Positions 12,576 through 18,116 of a stretch of 18,116 nucleotides of DNA are shown here, piece by piece. The DNA lies in NCBI GenBank assembly GCA_913043805.1, contig CAJWMX010000011.1:1-18116 (forward strand). Direction: 5' to 3'. Every line of letters starts with the position of its first letter. The stretch's first letter is position 1. The stretch comes from an uncultured Acidobacteriota bacterium (lineage in GTDB: Bacteria; Acidobacteriota; Vicinamibacteria; Vicinamibacterales; UBA8438). A model generated the notes under the pieces. That model was given only the letters and a program-made list of their open reading frames with translations, was not told the origin of the DNA and did no database searches. The position numbers and the translations under genes are program-made.

Positions 12576-14171
12576 GTGACTTACGACTACATCGTCATCG
12601 GGGGCGGCACGGCCGGGTGCGTGCTGGCCAACCGGCTGTCGGCCGACGCCGACGTTTCGGTCTTGCTGCTAGAGGCCGGAGGCAAGGACGACTACTTCTG
12701 GATCGACATCCCGGTCGGCTACCTCTACACCATCGGCAATCCTCGGACCGACTGGTGCTACAAGATCGAGCCGGATCCCGGGCTTAACGGTCGAAGCATC
12801 CTCTATGCGCGAGGGAAGGTGCTGGGCGGGTGTTCCTCCATCAACGCCATGATCTACATGCGCGGTCAGCGGAGTGACTACGACCACTGGGCCTCGCTGG
12901 GGAACCGCGGCTGGGGGTGGGAAGACGTCCTGCCGGTGTTCAAGAAGTCGGAAGACTACGTGCACGGCGCCGACGAGTTTCATGGGGTTGGCGGCGAGAT
13001 GCGGGTGGAAGAGAAGCGGGTCAGCTGGGAGATTCTGGACGCTTGGCGCGAGGCGGCCGAGGAGTGCGGCATCCCGAAGATCGACGAGTTCAACCGGGGC
13101 GACAACTTCGGGAACGCCTACTTCCAGATGAATCAGCGGGGTGGTCGTCGCTGGAGCGGTACCAAGGCGTATCTGCGTCCGATCGCCGACCGCCGGAACC
13201 TGACCGTGCGCACCGGCGCCCACGTGGAACGGTTGCTCGTGGACACCGGTGACGGCGGCCGGAGAGCCCGGGGCGTGCGACTGGTGGACGGCGAAGAAAT
13301 CAGGGCCGGGAGGGAGATCGTGCTTGCCGCCGGCGCCGTCGGCTCACCGCAGATCATGCAGCTGTCGGGAATCGGTTCGGGGGCGGTGCTGCACGAGCAC
13401 GGCATCGAGGTGGTCCACGACCTGCCCGGCGTTGGTGAAAACCTGCACGATCATCTGCAGATCCGGACCATCTTCAAGGTCAACAACACGGTTACTCTGA
13501 ACCAGCGGATGTCGCTGTGGGGGCAGGCGATGATGGGGCTGGAGTACTTCCTGTTCAAGTCGGGCCCGCTGACGATGCCGCCGTCTCAGCTCGGTGCGTT
13601 CGCCAAGAGCGACCCGGAGCGGGAGTCGGCCAACATGGAGTGGCACGTGCAACCGCTGTCGCTCGACAAGTTCGGCGATCCGCTGCACAAGTTCAACGCC
13701 ATCACCCCGTCGGTGTGCAACCTGCAGCCCAGCAGCCGTGGCCACATCAGGATCAAAAGTCCGGACCCCGGCGACTCACCGGCGATCACCCTGAACTATC
13801 TGTCCACCGACGAGGACCTGGACATCGCGGTGAAAGGGTTGCGGTTTACCCGGAAGATCATGGCGGCCAGCGCCTTGGCCCGGTTCGAGCCGACCGAGCA
13901 CCTGCCCGGGCCCCAGGTCGCGAGTGACGACGAGCTGAGACAGGCCGCTTCGGATCTCGGGACGACCATCTTTCATCCGGTCGGGACGTGCAAGATGGGA
14001 AGCGATCCGATGGCCGTCGTCGACGACCGACTGTCGGTGCACGGCATGGACGGGCTGCGGGTTGTCGACGCGTCGGTCATGCCGCGCATCACCTCCGGGA
14101 ACACCAACGCGCCGACCGTGATGATTGCCGAGAAAGGCGCCGACTTCATCCTGGAGGACGCCACGCGCTAG
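12576..14171 (+). CDS. GMC-family FAD-dependent oxidoreductase (choline/alcohol dehydrogenase-like)
   Basis: A 531-residue intact flavoenzyme that oxidises an alcohol to an aldehyde. The start is GTG 12576 with AGGA at 12565-12568 (7-nt spacing). The FAD-binding Rossmann motif is YIVIGGGTAGCVLANRLS (residues 5-22). The GMC signature 1 region is ARGKVLGGCSSINAMIYMRG (78-97), and signature 2 is around GAVGSPQIMQLSGIG. The C-terminus has the catalytic pair His467 (FHPVGTCKMG) and the Asn in SGNTNAPT (residues 509-511), as in choline dehydrogenase and choline oxidase. No signal peptide is visible, so it is probably cytoplasmic. Choline dehydrogenase is the common database name for this type, but no betaine-aldehyde dehydrogenase or choline transporter is nearby, so the substrate is open. 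It diverges from padR and ends at a hairpin shared with GGT. Confidence 0.94.
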   Translation: MTYDYIVIGGGTAGCVLANRLSADADVSVLLLEAGGKDDYFWIDIPVGYLYTIGNPRTDWCYKIEPDPGLNGRSILYARGKVLGGCSSINAMIYMRGQRSDYDHWASLGNRGWGWEDVLPVFKKSEDYVHGADEFHGVGGEMRVEEKRVSWEILDAWREAAEECGIPKIDEFNRGDNFGNAYFQMNQRGGRRWSGTKAYLRPIADRRNLTVRTGAHVERLLVDTGDGGRRARGVRLVDGEEIRAGREIVLAAGAVGSPQIMQLSGIGSGAVLHEHGIEVVHDLPGVGENLHDHLQIRTIFKVNNTVTLNQRMSLWGQAMMGLEYFLFKSGPLTMPPSQLGAFAKSDPERESANMEWHVQPLSLDKFGDPLHKFNAITPSVCNLQPSSRGHIRIKSPDPGDSPAITLNYLSTDEDLDIAVKGLRFTRKIMAASALARFEPTEHLPGPQVASDDELRQAASDLGTTIFHPVGTCKMGSDPMAVVDDRLSVHGMDGLRVVDASVMPRITSGNTNAPTVMIAEKGADFILEDATR

Positions 14172-14191
14172 GGCGGGACGTCAGTCCCGCC
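14172..14191. terminator. Perfect 8-bp hairpin between convergent genes
   Basis: GGCGGGAC (14172-14179) and GTCCCGCC (14184-14191) flank a 4-nt loop, GTCA. The hairpin starts right after the GMC stop (TAG 14169-14171) and ends 3 nt before the GGT stop (14195). It is ideally placed as a shared terminator. No T-run follows on the plus strand, so it is probably Rho-assisted or a 3'-end stabiliser. Confidence 0.6.
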
Positions 14192-14194
14192 AGA

Positions 14195-15913
14195 TCAATA
14201 CCCGCGAGCGGTGCCCGAGCCGCGCCGGTCGGCGTAGCCGGCGTAGTAGCCCTCCGGCGTCTTCATGATGCCGGCCGCCATCCCCATGCTCCGGCGTTCC
14301 CGCAGTTCGTAGCCCAGTCGTTCGAGCTCTTCCCTGGTGTCGGCCGACAGGGCGAACGGCTCGTGGTCGATGCGGTCCGGCATCCACTGGTGGTGGATGC
14401 GGGGCGCGTCGATCGCCTGCTGCAGATCCATGCCCCAGACCGTCACGTTGAGATAGATCTGCAGCACCGTGTTGATGATGGTGGGGCCGCCCGGACTGCC
14501 CATCGTCATGTAGAACTCGCCGAACTCTCGCACGATGGTTGGTGTCATCGACGAGAGCGGACGCTTTCGCGGCTGGATCGCGTTGGCTTCGGCGCCCAGC
14601 ATCCCGTACTGGTTCGGAACGCCTGGGTGCGCCGAGAAGTTGTCCATCTCGTTGTTCCAGATGAACCCGGCGCCCGCGGCGACCGCACCCAGGCCGTAGC
14701 CGCTGTTGAGCGTGGTGGTGATCGCCGCCACGTTGCCCCAACGGTCCGCCACGGTGAAATGCGTGGTTTCTTCCGACTCGGCCGGGCCGTGTGACACCCC
14801 TTCGCTCCGGCCGGCCATCCCGTCCCGCGGGAGCAATCGACGACGCTGCTCCATGTAGTCGCGCGACAGCAGCCGGTCGACCGGTACCTCGAAGAACTCG
14901 GGGTCTCCAAGCCAGAAGTTGCGGTCGGCGAACGCCAGGCGCTGTGCCTCGGTCACCATCGAGACCGCCTCGGCCGAGTGATAGCCCACCCGCTTGAGCA
15001 CCGGCATGTTGAGCAGCGCGAGCGTTTGCGCGATGGTCATGCCGCCCGAGCTCGGCACCGGATGCGTAATGAACTCGTAGCGGTCGTGGTGGAACACCAG
15101 CGGCTCACGCCATTCGGCTTCGTACGCCGCCAGGTCGTCGTGGGTGATCAGGCCGCCGTTGGCCTCCATGTCGGCGACGATCAGGTCCGCCACGGAGCCG
15201 GCGTAGAAGCCGTCGCGGCCGTGATCGGAGATGGATTGGAGGGTCGTGGCCAGCTCCGTCTGGGTCAGCCGGGCTCCCATCTGGGGACCGTCGCCCTCGA
15301 GCCCGAACGTCGCCACTGACGAGGGGAACCGGCGGAGCCGCTGGCTCCGCTGGAGGCTGCGCGACAGTGCATACGACAGCGTGAACCCGTCCCCGGCCAG
15401 CGCGATGGCGGGCGCCAGCACCTGCTGCCGGTCCAGCGTGCCGTAACGTTCGACCAGCTTCAACATCCCATCGACGCTGCCTGGCACACCGACGCCCTGA
15501 TGCGTGTTGGTGCTGGCGTCAGGGATCATCTCGCCGTTCGCGTCCACGAACATGTCGGTGGTGGCCGCCGAGGGTGCTTCCTCTCGAAAGTCGAGTGCGA
15601 AGGTGTCTCCGTCGGCCAGGAGTCCCACCATGAAGCCGCCCCCGCCGATGTTGCCCGCGGTCGGGTAGGTTACGGCCAAGGCGAACTGCACCGCCGCCGC
15701 TGCGTCGAAGGCGTTGCCGCCCGCTTGCAGAATGGCCAGGCCGACGTTGGTGGCCAGCGGCTCGGGTGACGCCACCATCCCGTTGGCCGCCACCTTCGGC
15801 CGCGACTCGGGCGACGAACCGGTGAGCAGGACGCCCGCGACGACGAGCGGGATGAGCCACCACGCGCGGACCATCCGAGTCTGGCGTTGGGAACTCTGGC
15901 TGGGCTGAGTCAC
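14195..15913 (-). CDS. ggt: Gamma-glutamyltransferase (glutathione hydrolase)
   Basis: A 572-residue Ntn-hydrolase precursor. GGT cleaves the gamma-glutamyl bond of glutathione and other gamma-glutamyl peptides in the periplasm. The start is GTG 15913, with GGAGGAG 8 nt upstream; a longer frame from 15982 would run over the divergent gene's start. Residues 14-32 (MVRAWWLIPLVVAGVLLTG) form a signal peptide or anchor without a lipobox Cys. Family landmarks: GMVASPEPLAT (45-54), GGNAFDAAAAVQFAL, the substrate-binding Arg110 in LDFREEAP, the autoprocessing site EETTHFTVAD with Thr383 as new N-terminus and nucleophile, LNSGYG, and GSPGG (472-476). All key residues are present and the length is normal, so it should mature to two subunits (1-382 and 383-572). 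It shares a 67-bp divergent gap with the alpha/beta hydrolase and converges on the GMC gene. Confidence 0.96.
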   Translation of the reverse strand: MTQPSQSSQRQTRMVRAWWLIPLVVAGVLLTGSSPESRPKVAANGMVASPEPLATNVGLAILQAGGNAFDAAAAVQFALAVTYPTAGNIGGGGFMVGLLADGDTFALDFREEAPSAATTDMFVDANGEMIPDASTNTHQGVGVPGSVDGMLKLVERYGTLDRQQVLAPAIALAGDGFTLSYALSRSLQRSQRLRRFPSSVATFGLEGDGPQMGARLTQTELATTLQSISDHGRDGFYAGSVADLIVADMEANGGLITHDDLAAYEAEWREPLVFHHDRYEFITHPVPSSGGMTIAQTLALLNMPVLKRVGYHSAEAVSMVTEAQRLAFADRNFWLGDPEFFEVPVDRLLSRDYMEQRRRLLPRDGMAGRSEGVSHGPAESEETTHFTVADRWGNVAAITTTLNSGYGLGAVAAGAGFIWNNEMDNFSAHPGVPNQYGMLGAEANAIQPRKRPLSSMTPTIVREFGEFYMTMGSPGGPTIINTVLQIYLNVTVWGMDLQQAIDAPRIHHQWMPDRIDHEPFALSADTREELERLGYELRERRSMGMAAGIMKTPEGYYAGYADRRGSGTARGY

Positions 15914-15921
15914 GGTGGCAG

Positions 15922-15928
15922 CTCCTCC
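15922..15928 (-). promoter_or_regulatory. Shine-Dalgarno deciding the ggt start
   Basis: GGAGGAG on the minus strand, 8 nt before GTG 15913. This is the strongest ribosome-binding site in the window, and it argues against the longer ggt frame beginning at 15982. Confidence 0.8.
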
Positions 15929-15980
15929 GCTGACTGGTTGCGATCGGGCCGATTCTATATCCCTCTGCCATACTCCGAAC

Positions 15981-16697
15981 ATGCCAGTCTTCGAAGCCGG
16001 CGACGTGCGGATTCGCTACGAGAGCTGGGGCGACGGGCCGGCGGTGCTGCTGGCCGCGCCCGGCGGAGTCCGGAGCGCCATCTCGTTCTGGGAACGGGCC
16101 CCGTGGAACCCGATCGAGTATCTGGCCGACCGCTTTCTGGTGGTGGCGATGGATCAGCGGAACGCTGGTGATTCGCTGGCGCCGGTCCGTCCGAACGACG
16201 GCTGGCACGCCTACACCGGCGACCAGCTTGGTCTGATGGACTATCTGGGGCACAAGCGCTTCCACTTCCTCGGGATGTGCATCGGTGGAGCGTTCGGCGT
16301 GGGCCTGGTCGCGGCAGCGCCCGAGCGGCTCCGGTCGGCGGTGCTGTTGCAGCCGATCGGTCTCGACGGCAACCGAGACGCGTTCTACGAGAAGTTCGAT
16401 GACTGGGCCGCCGACCTCCGCGCCTCCACGCATCCCGACGTAACCGATGAGGTGTGGCGCCGGTTCCGGTCAAATCTCTACGACGGCGACTTCATGTTCA
16501 GCGTCGACCGGGATGTGGCCAGAACGTGCCAGGTGCCGCTGCTCGTTCTTCGGGGCAACGGTTACTTCCATCCGGCCGGAATCTCAGAGGAACTGGTCAG
16601 GCTGGCGCCCGGGGCGGAGCTGGTCGAGCGCTGGAAGGACGGGGACGCGGTCAGCGACGGTCGCCGTCAGGTCGAGGTGTTTCTGGCGGCGCACTGA
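15981..16697 (+). CDS. Alpha/beta hydrolase with Cys nucleophile
   Basis: A 238-residue cytoplasmic-looking protein without a signal peptide. The start is ATG 15981 (MPVFEAGDVRIRYESWGDGP); there is no Shine-Dalgarno, so a short-leader or leaderless mRNA is possible. The fold markers are AVLLAAPGG (oxyanion region, 21-29), VVAMDQRNAGDS (54-65) and the nucleophile elbow GMCIGG (98-103), with Cys100 where most family members have Ser. This variant is known in dienelactone-hydrolase-like and some other alpha/beta hydrolases. The later LLVLRGNGYFHP (187-198) corresponds to the acid-bearing strand; homologues that I recall have Asp where Gly194 sits, so the acid may be replaced or moved. His197 or the final His238 could serve as catalytic His. 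Substrate unknown. Its 3' end overlaps the convergent YkgJ-type gene by 47 nt. Confidence 0.85.
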   Translation: MPVFEAGDVRIRYESWGDGPAVLLAAPGGVRSAISFWERAPWNPIEYLADRFLVVAMDQRNAGDSLAPVRPNDGWHAYTGDQLGLMDYLGHKRFHFLGMCIGGAFGVGLVAAAPERLRSAVLLQPIGLDGNRDAFYEKFDDWAADLRASTHPDVTDEVWRRFRSNLYDGDFMFSVDRDVARTCQVPLLVLRGNGYFHPAGISEELVRLAPGAELVERWKDGDAVSDGRRQVEVFLAAH

Positions 16698-17388
16698 CCG
16701 CTGGTTCGGACCAGGCAGCCAGTGCGAACGTGATCGTGGTCCGAGCGTCGCTGCTCGCCTCGGCTGCCGCTCGCTCCACGAGCGGAGCCTCGACCTCGTC
16801 TACGTCCAGACACAGACGCACCTCATCGACTTCCTCAGGGCTGGCTCCCTTGAAACAGAGCGGGCAGGGAGGGAAGTCGTCGCCCGAGAGACGGAGCGGT
16901 GGCCCGTGGATCCGGCAGGCAAGTGGCCGCCACGCATAGAGCAGGCAACTGCCTGAGTCGGGGCCGAGCGCCGGGCAGGGCACATCGGCGAACGCCTCGT
17001 AGTGCCGCCGTTCTTCAGCTTCCGAGTGGAGTTGCCCCGCCTGTCCGGGGGCGAAGTCCGAGGTCTGGGCGGCGGCAGTGGCGCGGGCCCGCTCGACGAT
17101 CCCACGTGCGGTGTCTGGCGCGGTACTCGCGAGGGAATCGAGACCCCGCCGCAGTCGCCACGCGTCGAGCGGCGTGATCGAGAACGGCCCGAAGCAGCAG
17201 GGTGAGCAGCCGGGCCCGCAGACGACGTGGTCGCCTGCCTGCGCGACCGCCTCGGCGCTGGCCGCGTCGACCAGCGCGACGAGGCGCCGGTCGACCGCGA
17301 CCAGTGAGGAGGTGTCGGACGCCTCAGGCGCCGAACCTGGCCTTGGCCTCTTGCCGTCTGGCGTGGAGGATCGGCTCGGTGTAGCCAT
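16651..17388 (-). CDS. YkgJ-type Cys-cluster protein (predicted Zn/Fe-chelating domain)
   Basis: A 245-residue protein with the CxxxCxxCC motif (Cys57, Cys61, Cys64, Cys65 in CGPGCSPCCFGPFSIT). A second set is typical of the family: Cys138 (PCPAL), Cys148 (GSCLLY) and Cys158 (RPLACRIHG), with an extra pair Cys175/Cys178 (PPCPLC). These are predicted to bind Zn or an iron-sulfur cluster; the function of the family is not established. The only usual start codon is ATG 17388, inside the malate synthase gene, so the first 65 nt overlap it in another frame. The N-terminal ~28 residues are low-complexity and may be untranslated. The 3' end overlaps the alpha/beta hydrolase on the other strand. No signal peptide. 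Confidence 0.85.
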   Translation of the reverse strand: MATPSRSSTPDGKRPRPGSAPEASDTSSLVAVDRRLVALVDAASAEAVAQAGDHVVCGPGCSPCCFGPFSITPLDAWRLRRGLDSLASTAPDTARGIVERARATAAAQTSDFAPGQAGQLHSEAEERRHYEAFADVPCPALGPDSGSCLLYAWRPLACRIHGPPLRLSGDDFPPCPLCFKGASPEEVDEVRLCLDVDEVEAPLVERAAAEASSDARTTITFALAAWSEPAVSAPPETPRPDGDRR

Positions 17389-18116
17389 TGGGCTGCTCGC
17401 GGCCCTTGAAGACGAGATCGCAGGCCGCCTGGAATGCCACGCTGTCGTCGAAGTTGGGTGCCATCGGACGATACAGCGGGTCGCCGGCGTTCTGCCCGTC
17501 GACGACCGCCGCCATCCGCTGCATGGTTTCCCGCACCTGCGCCTCGCTGCAGATGCCGTGGTGCAGCCAGTTGCAGATGTGCTGGCTCGAGATGCGCAGC
17601 GTCGCCCGGTCCTCCATCAGCCCGATGTTGTTGATGTCTGGCACCTTCGAGCAGCCGACGCCCTGATCGACCCATCGGACCACGTAGCCCAGGATGCCCT
17701 GCGCGTTGTTGTCGAGCTCCTGCTGGATCTCCTCAGGCGACCAGTTTGGCTGCTCCTCGCGGGGAATGGTCAGAATCGCGTCGAGGTCGGCCAGTGGCCG
17801 CGAGCCAAGCTCGCCCTGCCGTCCGCTCACATCAACCTGGTGGTAATGCGTCGCGTGCAGGGTCGCGGCGGTCGGTGAGGGGACCCAGGCGGTGTTCGCG
17901 CCCGCCTCGGGATGGCCCGCCTTGGCCTCGAGCATCTTGGCCATCAGGTCTGGCATGGCCCACATGCCTTTGCCGATCTGGGCGTGACCCGGCAACCCGC
18001 ACTCCAGGCCGACGTCCACGTTCCAGTCTTCGTAGGTGGTCATCCAGGGTGCCGACTTCATCTCCGCCTTGCGGATCATCGGGCCCGATTCCATCGCCGT
18101 GTGCATCTCGTCGCCG
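17324..18116 (-). CDS. glcB: Malate synthase G, C-terminal part (5' end outside the window)
   Basis: The last 263 residues of malate synthase G, the single-chain (about 720 residues) form that condenses glyoxylate and acetyl-CoA to malate in the glyoxylate/glycolate route. The sequence matches the family almost word for word: YEDWNVDVGLECGLPG, AQIGKGMWAMPDLMAKMLE, GANTAWVPSPTAATLHATHYH, NNAQGILGYVVRWVDQGVGC, SKVPDINNIGLMEDRATLRI (with the catalytic-acid Asp of the EDR motif) and GREQPNGYTEPILHARRQEA. The reading frame is open to the window edge. Its 3' end overlaps the YkgJ-type gene by 65 nt, suggesting those two are co-transcribed. Confidence 0.97.
   Translation of the reverse strand, partial: GDEMHTAMESGPMIRKAEMKSAPWMTTYEDWNVDVGLECGLPGHAQIGKGMWAMPDLMAKMLEAKAGHPEAGANTAWVPSPTAATLHATHYHQVDVSGRQGELGSRPLADLDAILTIPREEQPNWSPEEIQQELDNNAQGILGYVVRWVDQGVGCSKVPDINNIGLMEDRATLRISSQHICNWLHHGICSEAQVRETMQRMAAVVDGQNAGDPLYRPMAPNFDDSVAFQAACDLVFKGREQPNGYTEPILHARRQEAKARFGA

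Noticed and set aside
15914..15982. Longer ggt start at 15982
   Set aside because: It would overlap the divergent hydrolase start and ignores the strong GGAGGAG before GTG 15913; the extra residues do not look like a signal peptide.
16654..16671. Small GACGG/CCGTC inverted repeat as terminator of the alpha/beta hydrolase
   Set aside because: It is inside both overlapping coding regions, has a short stem, and has no T-tract; such pairs are common by chance at this GC content.

Overview
The window is GC-rich (roughly two thirds G+C by eye) and gene-dense. The gene set resembles an environmental or marine Acidobacteriota genome, probably Vicinamibacteria-like. This is inferred from family content and not from any marker gene: a TolB-type propeller fused to a CehA/McBA-type metallohydrolase, a YVTN-propeller secreted protein, a PadR regulator paired with a HAAS-like membrane protein, imidazolonepropionase-like lipoprotein amidohydrolases, and dispersed GCCTGWA heptad repeats. 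No rRNA, tRNA, CRISPR array, insertion sequence or phage gene was seen.

Layout. A partial secreted protein (minus, cut by the left edge) diverges at about 349-444 from a secreted alpha/beta-hydrolase-domain protein (445-2103, plus). That gene converges, with one base between the stop codons, on a two-gene minus-strand unit: a YVTN beta-propeller protein (4178-2651, one frameshift, Lys/Ser-rich tail) and a small secreted DUF1579-like protein (2647-2105). An AT-rich gap (4179-4341) with a 10-bp tandem repeat separates this from a long minus-strand run with short gaps: PadR regulator (12437-12105), HAAS-like membrane protein (12096-10935, two frameshifts), a serine beta-lactamase-like protein with an internal deletion (10938-10023), a lipoprotein amidohydrolase (9978-8617), a TolB/CehA fusion (8605-6023) and the GTPase HflX (6015-4342). 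A GMC oxidoreductase (12576-14171, plus) diverges from padR. It converges on a gamma-glutamyltransferase (15913-14195, minus) across a perfect hairpin. An alpha/beta hydrolase with a Cys nucleophile (15981-16697, plus) overlaps the 3' end of a YkgJ-type Cys-cluster protein (17388-16651, minus). The window ends in the C-terminal third of malate synthase G (18116-17324, minus).

How the genes may work together. Most products are predicted to be exported hydrolases (esterase-like, amidohydrolase, metallohydrolase, beta-lactamase-like, GGT) or propeller proteins. This fits scavenging of organic nitrogen and carbon, such as peptides, glutathione and amides, with malate synthase G and the GMC oxidoreductase in central and alcohol metabolism. 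PadR with its HAAS partner heads the long minus-strand run, and a 21-bp imperfect palindrome upstream of padR is a good operator candidate. A co-regulated unit is inference only. The amidohydrolase has its own TATAAT box close to its start, so the run is probably not one simple operon.

Caution. Three single-base frameshifts (near 2916-2919, 11411-11412 and 11969-11971) all fall in short G/C runs. They could be consensus errors rather than real mutations. The beta-lactamase lesion is different: a whole internal segment is missing. I found no convincing novel defence or mobile system. The most worthwhile leads are the regulatory palindromes, the heptad repeats, the polybasic tail and the internally deleted beta-lactamase.
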